Of a stretch of DNA of 58,895 bases, positions 33,963-43,218 are shown piece after piece. The DNA comes from Bacteroidaceae bacterium (lineage in GTDB: Bacteria; Bacteroidota; Bacteroidia; Bacteroidales; Bacteroidaceae). The DNA lies in NCBI GenBank assembly GCA_017458585.1, contig JAFTAJ010000027.1, positions 1 through 58,895 on the forward strand, given 5' to 3'. How positions within the stretch are numbered: the first letter of the stretch is position 1; the number at the start of each line of letters is the position of its first letter. The notes below the pieces were generated by a model. The model ran no database searches, was not told the DNA's origin, and saw only the letters and a program-made list of their open reading frames with translations. Position numbers and translations under genes: made by a program.

Positions 33963-36059
33963 CTAGAAGATGAATGTAGATGCAGGCAGTCCCGCTTCAT
34001 TCACCAGATTGGCGCGAGTAAACGGCTGCCAGCCGTAGCGCACACTAACAGGACTGGGCACTGCGGCAGACCTCACGCGCACCGTCTTGCCCTCCACCGT
34101 TGCTGTGGCTGCATGGTAGAGACCATCGCTGCCTGCCACCTCGAAGGAGCGCACAGGGGCACCGTCGGAGGTGCGCAGCATGGTAGCGCAATCAAAGCTT
34201 ACCACTATAGAGCCTCCGTCTCTGCTCATCTCCACAGGTGTCGGTCCTTGCGAGATGATGTCGCGTCCATAGCTGTGGCGCAGAGCCTGGAGTGCGAGGC
34301 GTTGTCCCACCTGTTGCTTTCGCGTGGGGTGCACATCAAGCGAGTCGCCCACATCGGTGCTGACGGCCATCCAAGTGTAAGGCAGACGCTCGGCCAGCAG
34401 GCGCTGGCTGTTGCGGAAGCGTGGCCATGACGGACGATTGAGGCTACTCAGTTGCACGAAATAGAAGGGCAGGTCTGCCTTGTCAAACGCCTTTCTCCAA
34501 CTCTTCTCCAGCAAGGGGAACAGAAGCTCGTGCAACTCCGTGTTGTGGGCATTGCTCTCGCCCTGATACCATATCACTCCCTTGAGGGCCGTGCCCTCCA
34601 ACGGACGGATGCCGGCCTCATACATATAACACGGCTCGTAGGGATGGCGCTGAAGCTCACCTCCAGCAGAGAGAGCCTGCGTGATATTCTTGGCGGCGCG
34701 TCCGCGCACCCAGCCTTGTATATGGTCGTTGTCAAGCCATTTGTAGAGTATCTGCGGATAGTCCCACTGTAGTGTCCAACGGTCAATCCAAGCCTCAGCG
34801 GGAGTGCCGCCTACCGGATTGCATATCAGACCGATATGCACTCCCTCCTCCAGGCTCTCGGCAAGAGTCTTTCCGAAATGGTAAGCCACCGCCGACATGC
34901 GCGCTGCGTCGGCTGTCTCCATAGTCTGCCATCCCGCAGTAGTAAGATATTTGAGAGCGTTCACAGAGTCGAGCACCTCCTTTGGCCACTCCACATTGTC
35001 GGTGGCAGCTATGGCACTCATCTGCAGCAGGTGGAGACGCTGCTGGTGCGGTGCTTCGCTGAGATCCTTGGCTGCCGTGGCGCAATTGCCCAGCATAAAC
35101 TCCATATTGCTCTGACCGGAGCACAGCCATACATCGCCCACCCAGACATTATTGTATTTTAGAGAGAAGCCCCCTCTTTTTCCCGAAGATTTAATGCTAA
35201 GCGTGTAAGGGCCGCCAGCCTTCTGTGCGGGCAACTCTACGCGCCACCTGCCCCAAGTGTCGGCCTGTGCTTCTGACTTGCGAAGCGTCGATCCGTCGAG
35301 CTTCACTTCAACCTTGTCGCCGACATTGGCCGTGCCGCTAATCACCAGCGGCTGGTCGCGCTGCAGCACCATGTTGTCGCTATAGGTCAAAGGCATCCGC
35401 AGTCCGCCATAGTCACCCGTGATATTCTGATAGACGGTGCGCGCCAAGATGCCCGCTCCTTCGGCATTGGGGTGCAGGGCATCGGGCAGCAGGTCGGGCC
35501 TGTTGTAGAGCGGAGTGAACAAATCTATCAACCCCACCCCGACACCGTAGGCCACGGTGCGAATAGCATCACTCACCTGCTTATGCCAGTCGCGCGTGCC
35601 GCTCTGGAAGCGATGGTGCTGATGGCCTATGGGCGAGAGCAGACAAATCCATATCTTTGCCTTGGGGTTAGCCACGCGGAAAGAGTCTATCAGTGCGCGG
35701 TACTCGGGTATGAACTCCTCGCTATAGTTGGGCCACCAGCGCGGGTCGGTATCATTGAGGCCGAGATGGATGACCACAATGTCGGCCTTAAAGTCCATCG
35801 CCGCACGATACTCCGGCTGCTTGGTATAGGCCATCGGACTGCGGCTGGTGAGCGTGGCGCTGCTGCGCCCGAAGTTGCGCACATCGTAGTCGTCGCCCAG
35901 CATCCGCTGCAGCTGCACGGGATAGCTGTAGTGCTCGCGGTCCTCTATGCCGTAGCCGTATGTCACACTGTTGCCCACGCAGGCAACTTTTGTCTTTTCC
36001 TTAGCGCTCACTCCTGCCACGAACAGCGTCAGCAGAAGCAGGATGATTGTCTTTTTCAT
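33963..36059 (-). CDS. two-domain sialate O-acetylesterase
   Basis: A 698-residue secreted enzyme. The first module is an SGNH esterase (GNSVTYG with Ser31; GLND; ALHPNAEG). The second is a SASA/NanS-type sialate O-acetylesterase domain (VWLCSGQSNMEF carries the nucleophile; VIWYQGESNA is the second block). It removes O-acetyl groups from sialic acids so that sialidases or other enzymes can proceed. Signal peptide 1-19. It starts 2 nt after the cca stop, so it may be cotranscribed with cca and also read toward GH89. Confidence 0.9.
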   Translation of the reverse strand: MKKTIILLLLTLFVAGVSAKEKTKVACVGNSVTYGYGIEDREHYSYPVQLQRMLGDDYDVRNFGRSSATLTSRSPMAYTKQPEYRAAMDFKADIVVIHLGLNDTDPRWWPNYSEEFIPEYRALIDSFRVANPKAKIWICLLSPIGHQHHRFQSGTRDWHKQVSDAIRTVAYGVGVGLIDLFTPLYNRPDLLPDALHPNAEGAGILARTVYQNITGDYGGLRMPLTYSDNMVLQRDQPLVISGTANVGDKVEVKLDGSTLRKSEAQADTWGRWRVELPAQKAGGPYTLSIKSSGKRGGFSLKYNNVWVGDVWLCSGQSNMEFMLGNCATAAKDLSEAPHQQRLHLLQMSAIAATDNVEWPKEVLDSVNALKYLTTAGWQTMETADAARMSAVAYHFGKTLAESLEEGVHIGLICNPVGGTPAEAWIDRWTLQWDYPQILYKWLDNDHIQGWVRGRAAKNITQALSAGGELQRHPYEPCYMYEAGIRPLEGTALKGVIWYQGESNAHNTELHELLFPLLEKSWRKAFDKADLPFYFVQLSSLNRPSWPRFRNSQRLLAERLPYTWMAVSTDVGDSLDVHPTRKQQVGQRLALQALRHSYGRDIISQGPTPVEMSRDGGSIVVSFDCATMLRTSDGAPVRSFEVAGSDGLYHAATATVEGKTVRVRSAAVPSPVSVRYGWQPFTRANLVNEAGLPASTFIF

Positions 36060-36061
36060 GG

Positions 36062-37540
36062 TTATTGTAGATTATTTATAGGCTTCAGCCCCATCTCCGC
36101 AGCCTTCCTGAGCATAAACTCATGAGCCGCGTCGTGTTCGTTGGGTATCTTACCGTCGAGGATGGCATCCTTGATAGCCATCTTTATCGTGCCCACCTCG
36201 CGGCAAGGCGTGAGGCCGAAGGTCGTCATTATCTCTTCGCCGCTCACCGGCGGTTGGAAGTTGCGTATCCTGTCGCGCTCCTCCAGGTCCACCAGCTTGC
36301 GCCTGACGAGCTGGAAGTTGTCGCGAAAACGCTGTTTCTTCTGCTCGTTGCGGCTGGTGATGTCGGCATCGCACAGCGTCATGAGATCGTCGATATCGTC
36401 GCCCGCGTCGAAGAGCAGGCGGCGAACTGCACTATCGGTCACCTCGTCGTCAATGATAGCGATAGGTCGCATGTGGAGATCCACCAGCTTCTGCACATAC
36501 TTCATCCTCTCGTCCATAGGCAGTTTCAGACGGCGGAAGATGCCGGGCACCATGCGCGCCCCGATGAAGTTATGGTTGTGGAAGGTCCACCCCTGCGCAG
36601 GGCTATACACCTTGCAGCGCGGCTTGCCTATATCGTGGAGCAGAGCCGCCCAGCGAAGCCAGAGCGAGGAACTCTCCAACTCTTGAGCCCCTTGAACTTT
36701 TGAACTTTCGAACTTTACCACATTGTCCAGCACTTCGAGAGTGTGGTAGAAGATATTCTTGTGGCTCTGTCCGTTGCGCGACTCCTTGATATTGAGCGCC
36801 GCCAACTCGGGAAAGACAATCTCCAGCAGGCCACAACGCTCCATCTCTACGAAACCCACCGATGGCGTAGGCGACATCATTATCTTGTTTATCTCGTCAA
36901 TGATGCGTTCGCCGCTGATGATGCTGATGCGCTCTTTGTTGCGGCAGAGGGCATCGAAGGTCTCCTCGTCGATGCGGAAATTGAGCTGGGTGGCGAAGCG
37001 TATGCAACGCATCATGCGCAGCGGGTCGTCGCTGAATGTTATGTCGGGATCGAGGGGCGTGCGGATGATGCGGTCCTCCATGTCCTCCTGTCCGTAGAAC
37101 GGGTCAATCAGTTCGCCGAAGTGGTCGGCATTGAGACACACACCCATCGCGTTGATAGTGAAGTCGCGACGCTCCAGGTCATCCTGCAGAGTGCCGTCCT
37201 CCACAATGGGCTTGCGCGAGTCGCGCTGGTAGCTCTCCTTGCGCGCCCCTACAAACTCTATCTCCATACCTCGCCACTTCACCTGCGCGGTGCCGAAGTT
37301 GCGAAACACGCTGAGGTGCGCACCCTTGCCCAGATCCTTCACCAACGCCGTAGCCACCTCAATGCCACTGCCTACCACCACCACGTCGATGTCCTTCGAC
37401 GGGCGCTCGAGGAATAGGTCACGCACATAGCCGCCGATGAGGTAGCACTCCACACCCATCGTGTCGGCAACATTTCCAATGCGATGAAAAACAGGAGCTT
37501 TCAGAGCCTCGCAGATATCTTTTTGACTGAGACTGCGCAT
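36062..37540 (-). CDS. cca: tRNA nucleotidyltransferase with HD domain
   Basis: This 492-residue enzyme adds or repairs the tRNA 3' CCA end. The nucleotidyltransferase head has GGYVRD and DIDVVVVG; the RNA-binding neck includes RRDFTINAMG; the HD domain has ALLHDIGKP. The ATG at 37540 is chosen because the -7 box at 37560 directly precedes it; an upstream start at 37570 would lie within that promoter. An 8-nt AACTTTCG-type array inserts about 16 residues (KFESSKVQGAQELESSS) between the first His of the HD domain and the HD pair. This is a tight place for an insert, but the frame and metal motif survive. Confidence 0.92.
   Translation of the reverse strand: MRSLSQKDICEALKAPVFHRIGNVADTMGVECYLIGGYVRDLFLERPSKDIDVVVVGSGIEVATALVKDLGKGAHLSVFRNFGTAQVKWRGMEIEFVGARKESYQRDSRKPIVEDGTLQDDLERRDFTINAMGVCLNADHFGELIDPFYGQEDMEDRIIRTPLDPDITFSDDPLRMMRCIRFATQLNFRIDEETFDALCRNKERISIISGERIIDEINKIMMSPTPSVGFVEMERCGLLEIVFPELAALNIKESRNGQSHKNIFYHTLEVLDNVVKFESSKVQGAQELESSSLWLRWAALLHDIGKPRCKVYSPAQGWTFHNHNFIGARMVPGIFRRLKLPMDERMKYVQKLVDLHMRPIAIIDDEVTDSAVRRLLFDAGDDIDDLMTLCDADITSRNEQKKQRFRDNFQLVRRKLVDLEERDRIRNFQPPVSGEEIMTTFGLTPCREVGTIKMAIKDAILDGKIPNEHDAAHEFMLRKAAEMGLKPINNLQ
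36686..36718 (-). repeat. 8-nt array inside cca
   Basis: Units of type GAACTTTC/GAACTTTT read in frame, related to the array in tamB and the one at 2618. Confidence 0.7.
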
Positions 37541-37559
37541 ACTTTCTTCGTATCTTGCG

Positions 37560-37567
37560 CAAAAGTA
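37560..37567 (-). promoter_or_regulatory. -7 box TACTTTTG for cca
   Basis: On the minus strand the box ends 19 nt before the ATG at 37540. Confidence 0.5.
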
Positions 37568-37573
37568 CAAAAA

Positions 37574-37608
37574 AGTTAGGAGTTAGAAGTTAGAAGTTAG
37601 GAGTTTTT
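37574..37608. repeat. 7-nt GTTAGGA/GTTAGAA array between divergent promoters
   Basis: Five units lie between the cca promoter and the promoter of the lipoprotein at 37627, so copy-number changes would move both upstream regions. Confidence 0.8.
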
Positions 37609-37610
37609 AT

Positions 37611-37618
37611 TAACTTCG
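37611..37618 (+). promoter_or_regulatory. -7 box TAACTTCG for the small lipoprotein
   Basis: The box ends 8 nt before the ATG at 37627, so the mRNA is nearly leaderless. Confidence 0.55.
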
Positions 37619-37626
37619 CAGCAGAA

Positions 37627-38040
37627 ATGAGAACAACACTTTTTCTTCTGATATTGGCCGCGGCAATGATTAGCTGCGGCGAGAGGCAAGCCACAGCACC
37701 CGACCCCGAAGTGGAAGGACAGCAGTGGCTAAGTAAGGCCCGCACGGCACTAAGCGACTCTGACTTTGTTGCTGCGCGCAGTTGCATCGACAGTCTGCGC
37801 AATAGATGTGCCGAAGCACTCAATGCCCGCGAACAGGGCATCCTGCTACTCGACTCGATAGAGTTGGCTGAAGCGCACCGCCAGCTGGCTGACGCCCAAA
37901 AGGCGGCGGCGCAGCAGGACCTCGACATCTATGCACGCGACTCGGTGGACACCCATCTCGACCGCATGGTCACTAAGGTGCGATTCTTTGAGAAAAAACT
38001 GGAGCACGACATCGCAGGGTTTAGCCACCACGAACAATAA
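37627..38040 (+). CDS. small coiled-coil lipoprotein
   Basis: A 137-residue lipoprotein with lipobox MISC (Cys17). The mature part is almost entirely helical: Ala/Asp/Arg-rich helices with heptad spacing, including LLLDSIELAEAHRQLADAQKA. It probably acts as a periplasmic or outer-membrane scaffold. I do not recognise a named family. It is transcribed divergently from cca and lies upstream of a minus-strand tRNA-Cys. Confidence 0.75.
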   Translation: MRTTLFLLILAAAMISCGERQATAPDPEVEGQQWLSKARTALSDSDFVAARSCIDSLRNRCAEALNAREQGILLLDSIELAEAHRQLADAQKAAAQQDLDIYARDSVDTHLDRMVTKVRFFEKKLEHDIAGFSHHEQ

Positions 38041-38062
38041 CCGAGAGATAGCTGTGAGCAAC

Positions 38063-38095
38063 AAAAAACTTCGGAGCCGCACGGCGACTCCGAAG
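38063..38095 (-). terminator. terminator of tRNA-Cys
   Basis: A perfect 8-bp stem (CTTCGGAG at 38069-38076, CTCCGAAG at 38088-38095) is followed on the minus strand by six T residues. Confidence 0.88.
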
Positions 38096-38101
38096 CAGGA
38101 G

Positions 38102-38172
38102 AGGTACCTAGCAGAATCGAACTGCTGTACACGGTTTTGCAGACCGTTGCCTAGCCACTCGGCCAAGGTACC
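38102..38172 (-). tRNA. tRNA-Cys (GCA)
   Basis: A 71-nt cloverleaf with acceptor stem GGTACCT/AGGTACC, anticodon loop CTGCAAA (anticodon GCA) and the discriminator U73 expected for cysteine. CCA is not encoded. A clear terminator follows. Confidence 0.93.
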
Positions 38173-38259
38173 AAGACTCAAAAGCGAGTGCAAAATTAGC
38201 GGTTTTTTCGTTACGCACCAAAGAATATGTAACTTTTTTTGATTAAAACAGTAAATAAG

Positions 38260-39588
38260 ATGTCTTTTCTACAGCGCATACAAGCCACCATCCGTCAACA
38301 CGACCTGCTGCCGCAGCCCAGTGGCGCGGAGACTGTGCTGGTGGCTCTGAGCGGCGGTGCTGACTCTGTGGCTCTGCTACGCAGTATGCTGCAGTTGGGC
38401 TATAGGTGCGACGCTGCTCATTGCAACTTCCACCTGCGAGGCGAGGAGTCGGACAGGGATGAGGAGTTTGTCACCAAACTGTGTCACAAACTTGGCATCA
38501 CGCTCCACAAGCGCGACTTCGACACCACCGCCTACGCTGCCGAACGAAAGGAAAGCATAGAGATGGCAGCGCGTGACCTGCGCTACGGATTCTTCCGCCA
38601 ACTGCTCAACGACAAGCATTACACTGCCGTAGCCGTAGCCCACCATCGCGATGACAACGCTGAGACGATACTGCTCAACATTATGCGCGGCACAGGACTG
38701 CAAGGACTCACGGGCATGCCCTACAGCAACAACGGCATTGTGCGCCCGCTGCTCGATGTGAGCCGTCAGGACATCACCGACTATCTGCGCGACTTGGGGC
38801 AGGACTATGTGACCGACAGCACCAACCTCACACCCGACGTAAAGCGCAACGCCGTGAGACTGAAGCTGATGCCGCTGCTCCGCCAACTAAACCCCGCCAT
38901 CACAGACACCCTGCTGCAGAACGCTGCCAATGCCCGCGAAGCACAGCAATATATTGCATCACGCGCGTATAGTATTAATAAGGTAGAGCAGAGTGACGGC
39001 TCCGTGGCCATACGCAAACGCGATATCGACGGTCAGGCGCTGCTCTTCGAGATTCTCCATCCGCTCGGATTCACTCCCGCACAGATAAACGATGTGTGGC
39101 GGAACCTTGACGACCAGCCGGGGGCCATCTTCCGCAGCGCAACGCACGAACTGCTGCGCGACAGGGAAAATATTATAGTTCGAGAGTTCCAGAGTTCCAG
39201 AGTTCCAGAGTCTTGCGTCTCTTTTAATGCTGGAGATGATGCGGCACTCTTAGGGCAGGGCATCCGCACACGCATCGTGGCTGCCGACAGTATTGACGAG
39301 ATAAGCAAAGACCCGTGCGTTGCCTGTCTCGACGCCGACAAGGTGGGCGCCTGTCTCTGCTTGCGACCTGTGAAGCAAGGCGACCGCTTCGTACCATTCG
39401 GCAGTAAAGGCAGCAAACTGGTGAGCCGCTACATGATAGACCATAAGTTCACTGCCTTCCAGAAAGAGCGCCAACTGGTGCTCACCAACGGCACAGATAT
39501 AGTGTGGCTCGTGGGACAGCGCCCCGACGATCGCTACAGAGTTGTTAAAGAAACAAAAAACTTTCTCCTAATTGAGACTTTTGCTTAG
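38260..39588 (+). CDS. tilS: tRNA(Ile)-lysidine synthase
   Basis: This 442-residue enzyme converts C34 of the CAT-anticodon tRNA-Ile to lysidine. The PP-loop SGGADS is at 31-36. The HHRDDNAETILL and GLTGM motifs confirm TilS rather than TtcA. The ATG at 38260 is used; an in-frame TTG at 38239 gives a less typical N-terminus. An 8-nt GTTCCAGA array (39179-39210) inserts REFQSSRVPES in the linker before the C-terminal TilS domain. The reading frame is intact. Confidence 0.92.
   Translation: MSFLQRIQATIRQHDLLPQPSGAETVLVALSGGADSVALLRSMLQLGYRCDAAHCNFHLRGEESDRDEEFVTKLCHKLGITLHKRDFDTTAYAAERKESIEMAARDLRYGFFRQLLNDKHYTAVAVAHHRDDNAETILLNIMRGTGLQGLTGMPYSNNGIVRPLLDVSRQDITDYLRDLGQDYVTDSTNLTPDVKRNAVRLKLMPLLRQLNPAITDTLLQNAANAREAQQYIASRAYSINKVEQSDGSVAIRKRDIDGQALLFEILHPLGFTPAQINDVWRNLDDQPGAIFRSATHELLRDRENIIVREFQSSRVPESCVSFNAGDDAALLGQGIRTRIVAADSIDEISKDPCVACLDADKVGACLCLRPVKQGDRFVPFGSKGSKLVSRYMIDHKFTAFQKERQLVLTNGTDIVWLVGQRPDDRYRVVKETKNFLLIETFA
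39179..39210 (+). repeat. 8-nt AGTTCCAG array inside tilS
   Basis: Four units (AGTTCGAG, then three AGTTCCAG) are read in frame in the inter-domain linker. Confidence 0.8.
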
Positions 39589-39607
39589 ATAGTCAAACTT
39601 TTCTTTG

Positions 39608-39615
39608 TATCTTTG
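39608..39615 (+). promoter_or_regulatory. -7 box TATCTTTG for the zinc protease
   Basis: The box lies 56 nt upstream of the ATG at 39672. Confidence 0.5.
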
Positions 39616-39671
39616 CTCTTCGAAAATTTGAAATCACCTTTTACGTTTAACTTTTTTATATCATTTACATA

Positions 39672-42149
39672 ATGAAGAAGACATTCTTACTCCCTTTTGC
39701 TCTGGCAGCAGGATTCGCTGTTGCCGGCGCACAGGAAATAAACGAGATTACCTTTGAGGACGGTCACTTTATCCTGGCCGATGACATGTTCTGCAGTTTT
39801 GCCGCCAGTCCCGACAAGACGCCCAAGGCGCCTAAGGCTCCCAAAGCCCCCAAGGGAGACAAGAAGCAAGTCCCCGCTGGCGCACCCAAGGCAGGAGTGC
39901 CCAAGTCGCCCATATTCAACGACAAGGCTGCCATGCTGCCCGCCACAAAGGACGAGGACAATTGGTTTATCGAGGTGCCCGACAGCCTGCTGGGCCGTAT
40001 GTTGCTGACCGTGACACGCTTCACCTCCACTCCCGCAGGACTGGAGATTTACGGAGGCGAGCAGCTGCGTCACCAGACAGTTTATTTCGAGAAGACTTTC
40101 GCCAACGGCAAAGATGCCCTGTTGCTGCGCCAGAATCGCCTGTACACCTATGCCGACACCATCGACGCCATCGCCAAGGCCGTGAATGTCAGCAGCAGTG
40201 ATCCTATCCTCGGCATCTTTAAGATAGAGGAGACCAAGGATCATAAATATAAAATCAATATCTCCTCGCTGCTGTTGCAGAACGATGCCTTCAGCCTCGC
40301 CAATTACCATAAGACAGAGCTCCGCATCACTATGCAGAACCCTGGTGCCAGCTATGTGGAGAGTATCCACTCCTATCCCATCAACACGGAGATACGCGTG
40401 GTGCGCACCTTCAACACCAGCAATGGCGGCACCCACACCTTTGGCATGAACACCTCGTTTGTGCTGCTGCCCAAGGAGCCTATGCGCCAGCGCATCTTCG
40501 ACCCCCGCGTGGGCTTTTTCATCGACGGTTATGAGCTTTACTCCGACGCCCAGCAGTCAGTGGAGGAGCGCTACTTTATCACACGCCGCCGCCTCGAACC
40601 CAAGAATGAGGAAGATGCCGCCAAGCAGCGCAACGGCGAACTGATAGAGCCCAAGACGCAGATTGTCTATTACATTGACCCAGGCACACCTAAGCAGTGG
40701 AGACCCTACCTCATTCAGGGCGTCAACGACTGGAACGTTGCCTTTGAGCAAGCCGGATGGAAGAACGCCATCACCGCTAAGGAGTGGCCCGAGAACGACT
40801 CCACCATGTCGATGGAGGACGCCCGCTATTCTTTCATTATGTACCTTGCTTCCGACATCGCCAATGCCTATGGCCCGAATATTCACGACCCGCGCTCCGG
40901 CGAGATAATGGAGAGTCATGTGGGCTGGTATCACAATGTGATGAAGCTCGTACACGACTGGTATCAGGTGCAATGCTCTGCCATCGACCCCGAGGCTCGC
41001 AAAGCTAAGTTCAGCGACGAGCTGATGGGCGAACTGATACGCTTCGTCTCCTCTCACGAGATAGGCCATACGCTCGGCCTGAGGCATAACTTCGGCTCCT
41101 CCAGCACCGTGCCAGTGGATAGTCTGCGCTCCAACAGCTTCCTTGAGAAATGGGGCCACACACCATCGATTATGGACTACGCCCGCTTCAACTACGTGGC
41201 ACAGCCTGGCGATGGAGTGGAGGTGAAGAACCTCTTCCCGCGCATCAACGACTACGACAAGTGGGCCATCGAGTGGGGCTACAAGCCCATCTTTGACGCT
41301 ACCTCCGCAGAAGACGAGCAGCATGTGCTGCAGACAGAGGTTACTCGCCGTCTGGATGCCAACAAGCGTCTGTGGTGGGGCGATGGTGAGAGAGGAATAG
41401 CTGACCCGCGCTGCCAGACCGAAGACCTCAGCGACGACGCCATCAAGGCCAGCACTCTCGGCATTGAGAATCTCAAGCGCATTCTTCCGCAACTGGCCAG
41501 CTGGAACTACTGGGGCACCGACGTGCGCAGCGACAAGGTGCGCACTATGTACAGCCAGGTGGTAAACCAATATTTCCGCTACATGCTCCACGTAGCCAAC
41601 AATCTTATCGGTGTATATAACACTACCGCTGCACCCGAACAGCAAGCAAAGATGTTGCAGATTCCGCCGGTGGAGAAGGCCAAGGCTGTGATTCCCTTCC
41701 TCAAGGAGCAGTTCTTTGAGAAGCCCGAATGGCTTGTCAACGTGCCCTACGCTGACCGTATCTTCGCCAATCCTGACGACCAGCTGCAGAGCATTGCCAA
41801 TCGCATACTGCCTTCCCTCATAAGCACCTACCGCATAGGCCAGCTCAACCCCAACTATGGTGCCGCCAATTACCTCAGCGACCTGAAGGATGCCATATTC
41901 AAGGGCTTCAACACCAGCCAGCCCGTGGACAGCTACGACCGCTTCCTGCAGCGCACCTTTGTCAACACTCTCTGCAACGAATATACCGGCATGCGCAACT
42001 CCACCGCCAACGACGCTCTCGCTGCAGTGCTGATGACGCTGAAGGATATCGACCGCCGACTCAAGAACGTAAGCAACGCCGACCCTGTCAGCGAGGCTCA
42101 CTACACTATGCTTAGCGACAAACTGCAGCGCGCCCTCGTGGTGAAATAA
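39672..42149 (+). CDS. secreted zinc metalloprotease, DUF5117/DUF4953 type
   Basis: This 825-residue protein carries a metzincin-like site HEIGHTLGLRHN (His462, Glu463, His466, His472). It has the layout of the Bacteroidota DUF5118-DUF5117-DUF4953 proteins: a signal peptide (1-20), a DUF5117-like beta-rich N-half and a C-terminal protease half. Residues about 50-80 are a low-complexity KAP repeat (TPKAPKAPKAPKG). It has its own promoter and is followed 16 nt later by the FMN/4Fe-4S membrane protein. The substrate is unknown; homologues act outside the cytoplasm. Confidence 0.9.
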   Translation: MKKTFLLPFALAAGFAVAGAQEINEITFEDGHFILADDMFCSFAASPDKTPKAPKAPKAPKGDKKQVPAGAPKAGVPKSPIFNDKAAMLPATKDEDNWFIEVPDSLLGRMLLTVTRFTSTPAGLEIYGGEQLRHQTVYFEKTFANGKDALLLRQNRLYTYADTIDAIAKAVNVSSSDPILGIFKIEETKDHKYKINISSLLLQNDAFSLANYHKTELRITMQNPGASYVESIHSYPINTEIRVVRTFNTSNGGTHTFGMNTSFVLLPKEPMRQRIFDPRVGFFIDGYELYSDAQQSVEERYFITRRRLEPKNEEDAAKQRNGELIEPKTQIVYYIDPGTPKQWRPYLIQGVNDWNVAFEQAGWKNAITAKEWPENDSTMSMEDARYSFIMYLASDIANAYGPNIHDPRSGEIMESHVGWYHNVMKLVHDWYQVQCSAIDPEARKAKFSDELMGELIRFVSSHEIGHTLGLRHNFGSSSTVPVDSLRSNSFLEKWGHTPSIMDYARFNYVAQPGDGVEVKNLFPRINDYDKWAIEWGYKPIFDATSAEDEQHVLQTEVTRRLDANKRLWWGDGERGIADPRCQTEDLSDDAIKASTLGIENLKRILPQLASWNYWGTDVRSDKVRTMYSQVVNQYFRYMLHVANNLIGVYNTTAAPEQQAKMLQIPPVEKAKAVIPFLKEQFFEKPEWLVNVPYADRIFANPDDQLQSIANRILPSLISTYRIGQLNPNYGAANYLSDLKDAIFKGFNTSQPVDSYDRFLQRTFVNTLCNEYTGMRNSTANDALAAVLMTLKDIDRRLKNVSNADPVSEAHYTMLSDKLQRALVVK

Positions 42150-42165
42150 AAACAACTCTTTTCTA

Positions 42166-43215
42166 ATGGTAAAGCAATTACTCTGCCTCGCAGCATGCAT
42201 ACTGATGGTTGTGGGCGCTGCTGTGCGCCGCAACGCAGCAGTCGCTCCTGAGGAGTCTGCGCCCATAGCCGGCACTATCAACACCTCTGGCCTCGGTGCC
42301 GTCACCGGCTATGCCGGTCCGGTGCCTCTGCAGATATATGTAAGCAATGGTGTGGTGGACAGTGTGATTGCTTTACCCAATGTTGAGACACCCAACTTCT
42401 TCGATCGTGTGGAGGAAGAGCTCCTCCACAGATGGGACGGTCTGACCATCGAGGAGGCGGCCCAGCTGAATGTAGATGCCGTGAGCGGTGCCACCTATTC
42501 ATCCAAAGCCCTCATTGACAATATGCAGCGCGGACTGAAGGAACTGGGTGCAGGAAAAGTGGAAGCACAAGTCGGTGAGGATGATGCTCAACCCTTAGAG
42601 TTCAAGATTGAGATTATTGCAGGTCTTATTGTGGCGTTGATGGCCGCGTTCATTCCTCTTTTCTGGAAAAACCGCACCTATCGCATTATCCAGCAGTTGC
42701 TTAACGTGGCTGTCCTCGGTTTCTGGTGCGGCGCATGCCTCTCCTTCTCCTCTGTGCTCAGCCTCTTCAATGGTCAATTGTCAATGGTCAATGTGCACTG
42801 GCCTACAATCCTCTTGCTCGTTTTGCTTATCGTGGCGATTGTGTGGCCTCTCTTCGGCAAGAAGTCGCATTACTGCAACCATGTCTGCCCCTTCGGCTCG
42901 TTGCAGGAACTCTGCGGTCGGTGCGTGCCCCACAAATTCAGTCTGAGTCTCCGCGCAGTCAAGGCACTCACACTCTTCCGCCGCATTCTCTGGGCGTTGC
43001 TGATGCTCTGCCTCTGGACAGGAGTGTGGTTCGAGTGGGTTGACTACGAGCCATTCTCTGCCTTCATCGTGCAGTCCGCCTCTACGGCAGTGCTTGTCAT
43101 TGCCGCAGTATTTGTGCTACTCTCCTTCTTTATCAACCGTCCCTACTGTCGCTTCGTATGCCCTCTCGGCACATTGCTCAAGATAAGTCAGGGCACAGAG
43201 ATAAAGAAAAAATAG
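42166..43215 (+). CDS. flavinylated membrane electron-transfer protein (FMN-binding plus 4Fe-4S)
   Basis: A 349-residue NosR/RnfG-like protein. The extracytoplasmic FMN-binding domain has the covalent flavinylation motif SGATYSS, with Thr110 the acceptor for ApbE. Four to five membrane helices follow, then two polyferredoxin-type cysteine motifs (CNHVCPFGSLQELCGRC and CRFVCPLG). It probably carries electrons across the membrane to an extracytoplasmic acceptor. A 7-nt GTCAATG/GTCAATT array at 42769-42792 encodes NGQLSMVN between two helices. It converges on the PQQ-like lipoprotein with a 3-nt gap. Confidence 0.88.
   Translation: MVKQLLCLAACILMVVGAAVRRNAAVAPEESAPIAGTINTSGLGAVTGYAGPVPLQIYVSNGVVDSVIALPNVETPNFFDRVEEELLHRWDGLTIEEAAQLNVDAVSGATYSSKALIDNMQRGLKELGAGKVEAQVGEDDAQPLEFKIEIIAGLIVALMAAFIPLFWKNRTYRIIQQLLNVAVLGFWCGACLSFSSVLSLFNGQLSMVNVHWPTILLLVLLIVAIVWPLFGKKSHYCNHVCPFGSLQELCGRCVPHKFSLSLRAVKALTLFRRILWALLMLCLWTGVWFEWVDYEPFSAFIVQSASTAVLVIAAVFVLLSFFINRPYCRFVCPLGTLLKISQGTEIKKK
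42769..42792 (+). repeat. 7-nt GTCAATG array inside the flavoprotein gene
   Basis: Three units, in frame, in a loop between membrane helices. The same unit type is at 3291, 29676, 31371 and 44917. Confidence 0.75.
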
Positions 43216-43218
43216 GCC

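Noticed and set aside
40557-42305. 582-codon open frame antisense to the zinc protease
   Set aside because: The sense strand carries HEIGHTLGLRHN and a signal peptide; the antisense frame has none.
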